Shown piece by piece: positions 21,653-33,961 of a stretch of DNA of 64,000 bases (position 1 is its first letter; each line of letters starts with the position of its first letter). Position numbers and translations under genes: made by a program. Source of the DNA: Boesenbergia rotunda (taxonomy: Eukaryota > Streptophyta > Magnoliopsida > Zingiberales > Zingiberaceae); the NCBI GenBank assembly GCA_024364735.1, contig JAGFNQ010001613.1:307271-371270 (forward strand), in the 5' to 3' direction. The notes under the pieces were generated by a model. That model worked only from the letters and a program-made list of their open reading frames with translations, was not told the DNA's origin and made no database searches.

Positions 21653-22065
21653 TTCGAAAGAAACCAAGTCTGGGAATTAGTGCCTAAACCTGAGGGCAAA
21701 TCCGTCATTGACACTAAGTGGGGTTTTAGGAATAAGCTAAATGATCAAGGAGAGATAGTCAGAAATAAAGCCCGCCTAGTAGCAAAGGGATTTAGCCAAG
21801 TAGAAGGGTTAGATTACGACGAAACATATGCCCCAGTAGCTAGACTTGAGTCCATTAGGATGTTATTTGCCTTTGCATCCCATAAAGGATTTATGTTATA
21901 CCAAATGGATGTAAAGTCAGCCTTTTTAAATGGATTCATTAAAGAAGAAGTTTATGTAGGACAACCCCCTGGGTTTGAGGACTTAGAAAGACCTGACCAC
22001 GTGTTCAAACTTACTAAAGCATTATATGGACTAAAACAAGCACCTAGGGCCTGNTATGAGTAAGT
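21653..22065 (+). pseudogene. copia RT N-terminal part, truncated (element K)
   Basis: WELVPKPEGKSVIDTKWGFR, ARLVAKGFSQVEGLDYDETY and MDVKSAFLNGFIKEEVYVGQ are RT fingers/palm motifs. It ends at LKQAPRA, where the D-type LTR starts; YVDD and RNase H are missing. The last codons contain the only ambiguous base (22054). Confidence 0.82.
22054..22054. other. ambiguous base N
   Basis: CCTGNTATGAG: the other copies have CCTGGTATGAA, so N is probably G. It lies 12 bases from a repeat junction, so the join could be an assembly seam. Confidence 0.9.
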
Positions 22066-22290
22066 CTTTAGCTTAATTTTTCTATGTAAATGGAGACATT
22101 AGGTATTAATGGGCCTTAAATGTGTCCCAAAAAATAGGTCTTAATTAGGTAAAAATTAATATAAATATAAAAGGATTTTATTTAGGAATATTAGCATAAT
22201 TATGGGTGATTTTAGGAGAATTTTCAAAATAAAGGGGAATTTTCAAAATAAGAAAATAAGGATTTAAATAAAAATAAAAATAAAGGTGCA

Positions 22291-22360
22291 TGGGCCAAGG
22301 ATTGAACCTTGGACCTCTTGTACAACCATGAATGCATTAACCAACTCACCTAGCAAGGAA
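22291..22360 (-). repeat. tRNA-like segment in LTR D2
   Basis: Read on the reverse strand it has a pol III A-box-like TAGGTGAGTTGG and, about 35 bases on, a B-box-like GGTTCAATCC inside a T-arm-like stem CCAAGG...CCTTGG. It lacks a paired acceptor stem, so I treat it as tRNA-derived sequence, not a tRNA gene. Confidence 0.5.
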
Positions 22361-22799
22361 TTCTTATGAGGAAATGAAGTGGATGGTAGTTAAGGAGTAG
22401 AAGAAGATGAAGGGCCATGGAGAGACTTTTCATTTACCTCTTTAATGGGTGATAAATAGGGGGGTTGGGAGTTACTTCTTCTTCTCATTCCTTGCATTTT
22501 CGAAACTCATTCTCCCCTCATCCTAGCTAAACACCAAGGAAAGGTTCACCCTTGGAAAAGCTCCACAAGGGGTCTTATCTCCAAGGTCTAAGAGTTTTTC
22601 AAGGATACAAGGACAAGGGTGTGCAAGGGTCCAAAGATCTTACCATTTCCTCCTCATTCAAGATTTAAAAATCAAGAGAAACTAAGGTAAGACTCCCTCA
22701 CCTGTGGTATAATAGTTCCCTATGATTTTCATGATTTTTAGCATGATATATGGGTTAGTTTTTGGATTTGATGTTGAAAGGAAACAAAACCAAGGTCTC

Positions 22800-23510
22800 T
22801 ATGTTTATGGGTTTCGGCCACCATGATTTAAATGTCTATAAATATGTTAAAAATCTTTATAATATTATTTAATGTTGACTTATGATGTGTAGAGGTTAAG
22901 TATAATTTTTGGGAATTTTTGGAGTATCCTAGGACACTCTAGGATTTCGGCCAACATGAAAGGGACAAAAACCAAGGTCCCTAAGTTTATGGGTTTCGGC
23001 CACCAGGATTTAAATGTCTATAAATATGTTAAAAATCTTTATAATGTTATTTAATGTTCCCTTATTATGTGTAGAGGTTAAGTATAATTTTTAGGAATTT
23101 TTGGAGTACCCTAGGATACTCTAGGGTTTCGGCCAACATGAAAGGGACAAAAACCAAGGTCCCTAAGTTTATGGGTTTCGGCCACCATGATTTACATGTC
23201 TATAAATATGTTAAAAATCTTTATAATGTTATTTAATGTTCCCTTATGATGTGTATATGTTAAGTATAATTTTTGGGAATTTTTGGAGTAACCTAGGACA
23301 CTCTAGGGTTTCGGCCAACATGAAAGAATCAAAACCAAGAACCCTAAGCTTGAGGGTTTCGGCCACCTTGATTTATGTGTCTATAACTATGCTAAAAACC
23401 TTGATAATGTTTTTTAAATGTTCTCTGATGATGTTAGAGATTAAATACAATTTTTGAGAATTTTTGGGGTACCCTAGAGACCCTATATGTTTCGGCCAAC
23501 CTCAAGGACC
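22800..23510 (+). repeat. 182-bp tandem repeat in LTR D2
   Basis: Four units start near 22811, 22993, 23175 and 23356, each with GTTTCGGCCACC, CTATAAATATG and GTTTCGGCCAAC. D1 has a single unit (about 49376-49510), so the array expanded in this copy or its lineage. Confidence 0.85.
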
Positions 23511-23929
23511 CAAGGATTAGGGTGAGTTCTAAACTTCAAGTATACATTTGATATGTTGTCATGATATAAGGGTGATGGAGGGTGATTATGTAAATTTCCA
23601 CACGGTCTAGAGACTCTATAAGTTTCGGCCAAGAAGGAATAATAAGAAAAAAGTTATGATTTATTTCAAGTAAGGGCTTCAGTGGCTCTATGGTAAAATG
23701 TGATTAGTGTCTTATGATTGATTGGGGATTTTAATGGAATTTTTCCATACCCCCATGGGCCTTATGGATTTCGGCCAAGGCAGGTATCTAGGGTTTGGGA
23801 TGGAGTTAGGACCCAAAGAATGATGGTTTATGCTCACTATAAAGTATACGTAAAGGTTCAAGCATGTGATGGAAATTAAGTTACCCATAACCCTATCCTT
23901 AAGCACCATACTTTATGTTTGTATGTTAT

Positions 23930-24130
23930 GATAAGAATGATGCCATGATAAGTATCTTATGTTTATGTTCATGATAAGAATGATGCCATGATAAGTATGT
24001 TACGTTTATGTTCATGATAAGAATAATGTCACGACAAGTATGTTATGTCTATGTTCATGATAAGAAGGATGCCATGATAAATATGTTATGATCATGTTCA
24101 TGATAAGAATGATGCCATGATAAGTATGCT
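23930..24130 (+). repeat. short tandem repeat of about 54 bp in LTR D2
   Basis: Four to five copies of TTCATGATAAGAATGATGCC plus ATGATAAGTATGTTATG. D1 has a different, about 50-bp array at 51240-51530 in a comparable place, so the family has a repeat-prone zone. Confidence 0.75.
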
Positions 24131-25329
24131 ATGAATGTCTTATGAATGATGAAACATGCAAAGTATTTTACTTTATGAATGGGCTTGTACCGGACCCAAG
24201 TATGGGTCCAAGGGATGGGCACCTTAAGAACGCCCCGGTTCTGGACTACCGGAGCTGTCCACGGTTCTGGCACTACCGGAGCTGTGCAATAGGGATAGGC
24301 TCCTTAAGAACGCCTCGGTTCGGGGACTACCGACTATGCTGTCCTTACCCTAGTAGGTCGGGGCTCGCTACCTCAGACTTACTAGTGATGCGCGCTATGA
24401 TGTATGTATGTGGTACAAGCCGGGGACCCCAAATGTTATGATGATTATGTTTAAGCATTTTGAAAGTATGATTCTAAAAGTTAAGCATCTATATGTATAT
24501 GCATTCCACCCATGCATTCATACATGTTATGCATTATGTTATGATAATGATGTGTTATGCTTATGCTCCATGTTAAAAGATATGTATGAGAATGAATGAT
24601 CCATGTTATGATTATGGTAAGAAGATGCTCTTATGATATGCTAGAATGTTTACGATGTCTATGCTTGATATGCTAGAAAGTATGCCTATGGTTGATTTAC
24701 ATCTTATGCTTATGTTCATGCCATATATGATGCCATGCTTAGAATGTTTAATTATGTTTATGCCTATGTTTATACTTTACGCCATGATAAGAATGTTTAA
24801 TTAGATTTATGCCTATGTTTATGCTTTATGCTATGATAGAAATGTTTATGATGCTTATGTTCCATATGATTATGAATGAATGACGAATGATTTTAGTGAG
24901 TAGGAAAGAGTCTTACTAAGCCTGTGTGCTTATAGTCTTTTTCCTTATACCGCAAATCATGCAAGGGGACCATGAGGAAGCAGCAGGAGGGCAAGATTAT
25001 ATGTGTGTGATAGTGACTTGGCCCATGAAATCAAACGTTTACCGTTATGCTAAAAACTTTACTTTTGTTAAGTATATGCTCGATTAGTGACTTATGGAAA
25101 CTTATGACATGATGTTATGCATGATATGAAATGAACCTCATGATATGATGTTAAGCTTGTTATGACATGATGTTAAGTATGAAGTCTATATGTCTAGTGT
25201 CCATGTCACTATGTTAGAAATGGTAGTAGGGGCATGTAAAGTTTAAGTTATTCCGCTGCAGTATGATGTTACATGCCTTAAGTATGTTAGCGTAATGCCG
25301 CTTTAGGAAAAAAAAAAGCGAGCGTTACA

Positions 25330-25540
25330 CTAGAATTATGTATGCTAGATGAAATGTATCATGTATGAGGTGTATGTTTATTATGTATCATGATCATGCA
25401 AGCTTGATGAAATCAGATAAGGTTATGACTAGAACCATGATTATGCATGTATGTCCTATTATGTGAATAAAGAATGATAAGTATGAATGAAGGTGATGGT
25501 TATGCCTTAAGCATGAATGATAAGTATGAATGATGAAGGT
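25330..25540. other. unassigned AT-rich stretch
   Basis: No gene. GATAAGTATGAATGA and CATGATCATGCAAGC words resemble the repeat-rich interior of D LTRs, so it may be another D fragment. Confidence 0.4.
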
Positions 25541-25641
25541 AGACGCCCGGTGTACAGAGTTACTCTTCGTGATCGACGCCCGGTGTAGATCGTACTTCGG
25601 TGTGGAGGGTCATCGTCGGCGCTTAGAATCTCGAGATTGGA
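25541..25641 (-). repeat. LTR family B (element L), left piece
   Basis: GACGCCCGGTGTAGATCG and CGTCGGCGCTTAGAATCTCG match the U5/R part of the B LTR at 40510-40580. It is cut by solo LTR F and continues at 38215. The left end is truncated. TTGGA at 25637-25641 is the F duplication. Confidence 0.75.
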
Positions 25642-26215
25642 TGTAACGTCCCAAATTTTTGGGCTTGCTTTCGATTATAAAAAGTGCACAAAAATGTCGA
25701 TATATGTTATCAGATGGTATGACATTTATTTCATAAATGAATAAAATTACATTTTTAATTTCATGATTAAATGTTATGTGATTTCATTAGAAAGAATTAG
25801 AATATGTGATTGCATAAATTAGAATATGTGATTGTATAAATTAGAATATGTGATTGCATAAATTAAAATATGTAATGACATAAATTCGAATATGTGATTG
25901 CATAAATAGGAATAAGTAATTTGCATAAATTAGAATATGTGATTGTATGAATTGGAATATGTGATTTCATAATATGTGATTTGAGAATATGAGAGTGAAT
26001 TGGGCTAATGGGCTTTGCAAAAGTGAAAACCAAAGAGGAGCAAAAATATGCTCTTGCCGAGAATCGAACCTTGGAACTCTTGGTAAGCAAAGCCTTGAAA
26101 AGCAACGAAGTAACCAATTCACCCAGCAGGGGAGTGCTGAGAGAAAGGAAGGGAAATTCTTGTTAAGGGTTAGGGAATGTGAAAGGGTAGAGGAAGAGAC
26201 TCTTGATGAGAAACT
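25642..26215 (+). mobile_element. solo LTR family F, left piece
   Basis: Starts TGTAACGTCCCAAATTTTTG after the duplication TTGGA; the other end is GGGCGTTACA at 38209 followed by TTGGA. Without the E1 insertion the LTR is about 2348 bp with no coding frame. Repeated AATATGTGATTGCATAAATT words lie at 25800-25980. The last five bases (AAACT) are the E1 duplication. Confidence 0.82.
26048..26135 (-). repeat. tRNA-like segment in LTR F
   Basis: The reverse strand shows an A-box-like TGGGTGAATTGG and a B-box-like GGTTCGATTC within AGAGTTCCAAGG. It occupies the same relative place as the D segments, with a longer middle. Confidence 0.45.
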
Positions 26216-28685
26216 TGATAGTGATATGAGAGAAGTGTCCTAAGGCAATCGCCTTATGATTGTAAAACATTTATATTAATAAATGATAATTCACTATTTG
26301 AGTATACATGCTTGTGTATTTGATTGGGATCTTAAACTCATCTACTGAATGTCCGCAATACAACTCACAGCATAAGAGAATTTGTGATGAGATCACAACT
26401 AGTGATTATCTCTAAATGCGCAAATGTGAAGTATTGAAAATATCCCTAGTCGATGAATTGATAAAAACGGACACTATCAATTCTGTTGAGACTAGCATGG
26501 GTTATTCTCTAATCAGCTGATTCTCACTGGCTGGTGACATTGGGATGTCCGGAGATAAACATGGATGCTAGTTAAGGGAACTAGTTCATTGGAGTGACTA
26601 GCTGTAAGACTTCATATGTAATCTATCTATAGAAATGTCAATGAAGTTCTTACTGCGGCTTAAGTGCGATGTTCCTTTGACTTGCCGTGTTGAAGTCATC
26701 TTGGTCATGGAGACTTATACTTTAACATCTTAAGCAAGCATCTCCAAGGAGGTGTGGACCCAGGATGATTGGGTGTAAGCCAAAGTGCCCGAAGATGTTT
26801 GAACAGCCTACAAAGGATTCACCACTCCTTGCGAGGAGATGTATACCCAGGCCTATCGTCGGATTGTTACTCAAAACCTCTGGCCAGAGTATATCATGTT
26901 AAGAGTGAAAGTCTCTTAAATACATGAGAGTAATTAGAAATCCAAAGGACGAGAAAGACACTACTTGGGCTAGGTGTGACGTAGTCAGCCTAGTGGGGAC
27001 TGACACAAACAGACCATGTCCTGAACCAAGTGGGTATAAGGTGGTGAAGGGAATGAGGCACGATTCATTAGAGCTGCTGAAGGGTTTCTGAATAATTTCT
27101 TCTGAGGTCAAACCGTTGATCTTTCGATTAATTGGGGATCATGACGTACTACTAGGTGCCACTCATGATCGTTCTATAATTAGTTGATTATAGACGGCCA
27201 ACATAAATTGAAAGCCTATTTAGTCACACACACTACGAGTAATCTGAGGGATTTAAAATGAGTTGAAAATTGGATTTTCCGATCAAGAGAAATAAGTCGA
27301 ATATGAGTTAATCAGAGGCGCAATGGAAGCTAAAAATGGCTAAGTCTTTTGAAGGCTTTTTGGGCGAATTAAATGAGTTTAATTCGCGACCGGTTCGGGT
27401 TGGTTTGGTCGGCCAGAGAGGGTGCAAAACCCCCTTGGGTGGCCGGCCACAATAGAGGAGAAAACCATTTAATTTTGTTTTAATTAATAAGATAAATCCA
27501 GCGCGATTTATTTTATAAATTATGGATAAATAAATTTGTATAAAGAAATTTATATAAATAAATTTATAGAAATTTATTCTTTTTATGGAAGATTAAAATA
27601 ATCCATGAATTAGTTTATTTTAATTTTATAAAATGAATTATGAATTGATTTTTCCATAATAAGAAAGTTTATAAATTTCTTATAAACTTTATTCTATAAT
27701 TTAAAGAGAAGAAGAATTTGTTTTATTATAAATTAGTTATAATAAAACTTGGTTTAAACGGAATAATTCATAAGAAAATTTATAGGATAAATTTCTTATG
27801 ATAATTAATTAGTTTTATTATAAAGTTAGTTATAATAAAATTCATAAGAGAATTTATAGGATAAATTTCTTATGATAACTAATTTATTTTATTATAAATT
27901 AGTTATAATAAGACTAGGCTTAAACGGAATAATTAATAAGAAAATTTATAAGATAAATTTCTTATAACTAATTCCGTTAATTCCGTTAATTCGGTTTAGA
28001 GGGAGACTTAGCAAAGGAGTTGCTACTATATAAAGGAACCAAAGGCTAGCCCTTATTCCGAATCAACTAATCTAGTGGTGAAGAGCTCTCCCTGTCTCTA
28101 TTCTCTTCTCCTTCTCTACACCTAAAGCCGGCGCCCACCAAGGAGACCTAGGGTCGGCGCCCACCTTCCTCCATCTAGGGCCGGCACAACCCTCTCCTCC
28201 CCTTGAGGTTGGCGTGAGCTAACAAGAAGAAGGAGAACCCGAACAAAAAGAAGAAGAAGCGGATAGCGACTCCTCTCTTCTCGGAATTCGATTCCGTTAC
28301 TTCGTTGGTTAGTTTCCTAATTCTTCTCTTGATCTTCTATGCTGTGCCCATAGAGAATCTAGTAGTTCTCGTCGGCACAAAACTCGTGACTTTGCGAAGT
28401 CATCCCGAAGAGAACTCGGCGTGGACGCGAATAGAGGCGAAGCTTCCAAGGGACGCTACGGTTGGATCTCGTCCCTTTCTTCGAATTACGGGAGGTATAA
28501 AAGTAAATTAGTTTACTTTTCCGCAAACTTTTATTTTATGATTATGACGATACACTATAAGGTTGCATGCTAGATACGAAGTTAAAATAATTTAGGAAAT
28601 TATTTTATGCAAATTCTTCCGCTGCACATAAAAATTTAAAATTTTACGAACTCGTATCCTTGTCGACATGCACCCGGTCCCAACA
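26216..28685 (+). repeat. E1 5' LTR
   Basis: Begins TGATAGTGATATGAG (3' LTR: TGTTAGTG), ends CCCGGTCCCAACA. It contains TATATAAAG at 28027, a G-rich leader coding nothing, and TTCTTCCGCTGCAC about 70 bases before the end. The 26899-27111 frame on the reverse strand recurs in the 3' LTR and is not a gene. Confidence 0.92.
28027..28035 (+). promoter_or_regulatory. E1 LTR TATA box
   Basis: TATATAAAG lies 1811 bases into the 5' LTR, repeated at 35772 in the 3' LTR. Transcription would start about 30 bases later. Confidence 0.7.
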
Positions 28686-28686
28686 G

Positions 28687-28698
28687 TGGTATCAGAGC
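28687..28698 (+). other. E1 primer binding site
   Basis: TGGTATCAGAGC, one base after the LTR end, then CGG. It matches the initiator tRNA-Met PBS. Confidence 0.9.
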
Positions 28699-30398
28699 CG
28701 GTTAGTGTTCGACTTAATCATATAATTGTTTTGTGGAAATCTTTGTCATGATCTCAATTTCGTAAAAATTTTTCAATTATGGAAACTTTCGAATTATAAT
28801 AAATTTTAGATTTAGGAATTTCAAAGTTTGGAAATCCTCATGAAATTACGCAAACGTTTGAAATTTTCTATTTTCTGAAATTTTATAATAATTTCGAAAA
28901 CTTCCCATCTTTGGAAACTTTCCAATTTTGGAAATTTTTTTATTTTAGAAATTTTCCAATTTTGGAAATATGTAAGTTTTCTTTGTACCGGAAACTTACA
29001 ATTATTCTGAAAACCTATTTTTGAAATCTCGCAATTTTGGGCACTTTCTTTTAAGAAAGTCTAGACAAATTCATGGACAGTTAATTGACAATTAAATTTG
29101 AATTGGTTTTTAAATTGACAATAAAATTCTTTATTTTGGATTGAGCCTCGAGGAGCCGTCTAATTTAAAGTTAGTTGTTATAATTTAATTTCCCAATTTT
29201 TAATTGAAATTGTCATGTTTGTTTGGATTGAGCCTCGGGGAGCCGTCCAATTGGATTTACAACACATTACTTTTCTTTGGGTATCTGAGTCTCGGGGAGC
29301 CACCCTTAGAAAACAATTTGTTGTAATTAATTAAATCCATGAATAAAATATGTTGAAGAGGTGATGCTCTTACATATTGTTGTCTCCAAAATTAATTAGG
29401 AAAATGGTTTCCTATAGAGTTTCTTAAATGAGATTTTCATGAAAATAATATGTAGTTGAATTAAGGGATTTGTCTCTTAATTTAATAAGATTTGATTTAG
29501 AGAAATCAAAGTCTTGAACATATTATTTCCGAAATTAATTATGACAATTTAGGAAATTGTTTCCCAAAACAATTCCTTTAATTAAGTATGAAATTGGAAT
29601 TAGGGAATCCGGTTCCTAATTCAATTAATGAGACTTGATAACTTAAGTCACATACATACTTAATTAAGGAAATCGTTAGTCATGACATTATTCTATGTCA
29701 TGAATGTGCTTAGAAAAGAAAGGATGAGACCCAAAACCCCTTACAAAATATTAAGGCCAACACCTTCCATTAATATGGTTAGAATCGGAGTTTTGTTTCT
29801 CGCTTGGGTTGATGGACACATCCATGCCCGACTTGAACCTCAACATGTTCAAACCATGGAATTAGTTTATGGATAATATAGTTGGAGTCAGAGGTCAATC
29901 CTTAGTTTTGGTTGTTGGACACATCCAAGCCTGACTAAGCGGTTGAATGAGCCCCAACCATATTAAAACTATGATTAATGGGTCAGCCTTAAGCTTGGAG
30001 CATCGATTTGTTGTGCCACAGCCAAGGTCGATGTAAAGAGAGGTGCAGTTGGGTGCTATGTATGTTGTTGCATACTTGTTAATGAGTTAACAACCCAATG
30101 TTTTATGCAAACATTCAATTAGTTGATAGCATAATGTGATAGTTACATATATGTGATGTGTAATCGGTATAATTATCTACCTTCATAGCTAAGAATAACT
30201 TGATGGCCACAGTTATGGTTGTTCTTATCTATGGTTGGATATCAACCTATTTGGAGATGCTCCTACGATCTCCCGAATTGATAATAAGGGTGACTCAATT
30301 CGTAAAATAAATAGGATTTAATTTATGTATGATGATACATTCTTTAATCATTCTTCTCACTTAATCTCAATTTGTATTTCTAGGATAATCACTCGATC
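28699..30398 (+). other. E1 untranslated leader (1.7 kb)
   Basis: No gene. AAATTTTGGAAA-like AT words fill 28750-29040. GATTGAGCCTCGRGGAGCCGTC repeats near 29139 and 29225, with a weaker copy near 29284. A 64-codon upstream frame at 29682 has no recognisable product. Confidence 0.7.
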
Positions 30399-33300
30399 AT
30401 GTCTTCCCTAAACTTGCGTTCCATTTTGGACACCAATAAACTGACTGGGCCAAACTTCATGGACTGGCTTCGAAACCTGAGGATAGTCCTCAAGGCAGAG
30501 AAGCTTGCTTATGTCCTTGAAGATCAACTTCCCAACCGTCCTCCTGAAAATGCAACTCTAGACCAGTTTCCTGAGTTGCTCAACCTGCTGAAGACTGTAG
30601 AGCCTTCTGTGAAGCAGGATCAAAAGACGGTACTGTTAGTTGGTTCCTTGAAGAAAGGTTCTAAGAGGAAGGCCAAAGAACAGAATAAGGGAAAGAAGAA
30701 AAAGGCCAAAACGACTGAAAATACCCTAAAAGGCACTTGCCATCATTGTGGCAAGGAGGGTCACTTGCGACGAAACTGCAAGATTTATCTTGAGTCATTG
30801 AAAGAGAAGGCATCCGATGCCCCATCCTCTTCAAATATCTTCATTATTGAATGTCACTCTATTTCCTCAAACACTTGGGTACTTGATACTGGGTGTAGCT
30901 CACATATATGTAATAACATACTGGGGCTAAGGAATAGAAGAAGACTCGTCAAAGGAGAAACAGATTTCCAAGTTGGAAATGGAGCAAAGATTGCTGCTGT
31001 TGCCATCGGAACATATTTGCTAAAGCTCCCGACTGGACGTGTCTTAGAATTGGATAATTATTATTTTGTTCCTTCGTTAATTAAGAACATTGTATCTATT
31101 TCATGTTTGAATGAAAAGGGTTATCATTTAACTTTTAGTAACAATTGTTGTTACATAACTTTAAATGGCGTCCTTTATGGGAATGGAACTTTGTGCAATG
31201 GTATCTACACGTTAGATTTATCCAGTGACATTTTCAATGTCGAAGTTAGCAACAAGCGTGCTCGAATAGATAATCGAATAGACTCCTACACTTGGCATTG
31301 TCGTCTTGGCCATGTAAGTAAGAAACGCATGACCGAATTACACCGATGTGGAATTTTGGAATCATTTGAACCCGGTTCATTTGATACATGCGAATCATGC
31401 TTAAAAGGCAAGATGACCAAATTACCCTTTTCCGGAAAAGGTAATCCAGTGGGAGAATTGCTTGGTCTAATACATACTGATGTATATGGACAAATGTCAA
31501 CTCTTGCACAAGGAGGCTATAGCTACTTCATCTCCTTTATTGATGATCACTCACGATTCGGGTACGTGTTCTTGATGAAACACAAATCTGAAGCCTTTGA
31601 GAAATTCAAAGAGTTCAGAAATGAAGTAGAGAAACAGCTTGGCAAAAGTATTAAGATACTTCGATTCGATCGGGGTGGTGAATACTTGAGTCAAGAGTTT
31701 CAAGATTATCTTAGGGACAATGGGATATTATCTCAATGGACTCCGCCATATACACCACAGCATAATGGTGTATCTGAGAGGCGCAACCGAACCTTGATGG
31801 ACATGGTTAGGTTGATGATGAATCATGCAACTCTTCCAAAATCCTTTTGGGGTTATGCACATAAGACAGCTGTTTACTTATTAAACAGAGTCCCGACCAA
31901 GGTAGTCTCTACTACTCCATATGAGATTTGGAATAGTAAGAAACCTCACTTAACTCACCTTAAGATATGGGGTTATCCTGCTTATGTGAAGCGGGTTGTA
32001 TCAGACAAATTGGATGCTAAGTCTGATAAATGTCTATTTATTGGATACCCTAAGGAAACGAAGGGTTACCAATTCTATCATCCCTTGGAACAAAAGGTGT
32101 TTGTTTCAAGGCATGCTGTATTTCTAGAAAAAGAATTTCTTTTACAAGAAAACAGTGGGAGTGGCATTGAACTTGATGAAGTTCAAGAAACTCCAATAGA
32201 CATTACAGAGACACCGAGTCTAGGCCCACAATCGATAATTCATAATGATGAGCTATCAGTTGAACCTAAAACTACACCACCTCTTCGTAGGTCTGATAGG
32301 ACACGCAACATTCCAGAGAGATACGGATTTCTCGTAAGTGAATCGAACGACGTGTTGCTCATTGGCGATGACGAACCTATCAGTTATGAAGATGTTCTGA
32401 AAAGTTCAGAAAGGGACAAATGGCTTAAAGCCATGAAGTCGGAAATGGATTCCATGTACGAAAATCAAGTATGGGACTTGGTTAACCCACCTGAAGGGAT
32501 TAAACCCATAGGGTGCAAGTGGGTTTTCAAGAAGAAAACCGACATGGAAGGTAATGTTGTTACCTTTAAGGCTAGATTAGTGGCAAAGGGATATCGTCAA
32601 AAACAAGGAATTGATTATGACGAAACCTATTCGCCAGTAGCTATGCTTAAATCCATTCGGATGCTCCTAGTCATAGCAGCTCATTATGATTATGAGATTT
32701 GGCAAATGGATGTGAAAACGGCTTTCCTTAACGGAAACCTGCTTGAGGACGTATACATGATACAGACTGAAGGTTTCGCATCGGTTGATAAAACCAAGGT
32801 ATGCAAGCTTCGACGATCCATATATGGACTGAAGCAAGCATCTAGGAGCTGGAACATCCGTTTTGATGAGACAATCAAAATGTTTGATTTCTCACAAAAT
32901 CCTGACGAACCTTGTGTGTACAAGAAGGTTAGTGGGAGTGCAGTCGTATTCCTAGTATTATATGTCGACGATATCTTACTTATAGGAAACGATTTTTCAG
33001 TCTTACAGACAATCAAAATTTGGTTATCCAAAACTTTCTCCATGAAAGACCTTGGAGAAGCAACCTATATCCTTGGGATTAGAATCTATAGAGATAGATC
33101 AAAACGGTTGCTTGGTCTTTCGCAGTCTACATATATAGACCGAGTGCTAAAAAGGTTTAGCATGTCGGAATCCAAGAAAGGTTACCTTCCCATCAGGCAT
33201 GGGATCAACCTTTCAAAGTCTATGTGTCCACGCACAGAAGACGAGAGGATTAGCATGAATAAGATTCCTTATGCATCCGCGATAGGATCTATCATGTATG

Positions 33301-33947
33301 CTATGTTATGTACTAGGCCCGATGTATCGTATGCTTTGAGCGTCACAAGCAGATACCAGTCGGATCCAGGAATGGATCATTGGGCGGCTGTCAAGACAAT
33401 CCTTAAGTACTTAAGAAGAACTAAGGATGTGTTCCTAATATATGGAGAAGGAGATATGGTAATACGTGGGTATACAGATGCCAGTTTCCAAACAGATAAG
33501 GATGACTCCAAATCGCAGTCTGGATACGTATTTACTTTGAATGGAGGCGCAGTAAGTTGGAAAAGTTCCAAACAAGACACCGTAGTGGATTCCACCACGG
33601 AAGCGGAATATATCACAGCATCGGAAGCAGCAAAGGAAGCAGTCTGGATCAAGAAGTTCGTCTCCGAACTTGGCGTGGTTCCAACCATTGATGATGTAGT
33701 GCCAGTTTACTGCGACAACAATGGAGCTATTGCACAAGCAAAGGAACCAAGGTCTCATCAGCGATCCAAACACGTGCTTCGCCGCTATCATCTGATCTGA
33801 GAGATTATAAGTAGGAATGACTTACAAATTGAGAGAGTTCCCACTGAAAGGAATATAGCGGATCCTTTAACTAAGGCCTTGCCTCAAAGCAAGTTTAAGG
33901 GTCATGTTAAAGCCTATGGTATTGGATATCGTAGCGATTGGCATTAG
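30399..33947 (+). pseudogene. copia gag-pol polyprotein (E1), one nonsense codon
   Basis: A single frame from ATG 30399. Residues 1-50 are a copia Gag N-terminus (NKLTGPNFMDWLRNLRIVL). The CCHC knuckle CHHCGKEGHLRRNC is at 114-127. Protease DTG is at about 163-165, the integrase HHCC region near 295-335, and the catalytic D, D, E near 360, 382 and 459. RT YVDD is near 854 and the RNase H TDAS region near 1024. The usual 100-plus residues of capsid between about 53 and 56 are deleted in frame. TGA at 33798 interrupts RRYHLI; the frame then continues 48 codons (NIADPLTKALPQSKF) to TAG at 33947. Confidence 0.93.
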
Positions 33948-33948
33948 G

Positions 33949-33961
33949 CCAAGTGGGAGTT
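33949..33961 (+). other. E1 polypurine tract
   Basis: The purine-rich CAAGTGGGAGTT stretch sits directly before the 3' LTR start TGTTAGTG. Confidence 0.75.

Larger units (their letters stand above)
22066..25329 (+). mobile_element. 5'-truncated long LTR, family D (D2)
   Basis: About 3.26 kb with no coding potential, collinear with D1 (48513-52033) but lacking the first bases (TGTAATGACC). It ends AAAGCGAGCGTTACA at 25329. Shared blocks are the antisense tRNA-like stretch, GGTAAGACTCCCTCACCTGT, TTTCGGCCA repeats, GAACGCCCCGGTTCTGG, GTGAGTAGGAAAGAGTC and TTATTCCGCTGC. The orientation is inferred from the last motif. The gypsy (Tekay/Del-like) affiliation is inferred only from the TGTAA...GCGTTACA ends and great length. 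Confidence 0.75.

Noticed and set aside
28060..28510. Host gene exon (GC-rich with short frames) at the end of E1 5' LTR
   Set aside because: The identical region is at 35800-36250 in the 3' LTR, so it is LTR leader.
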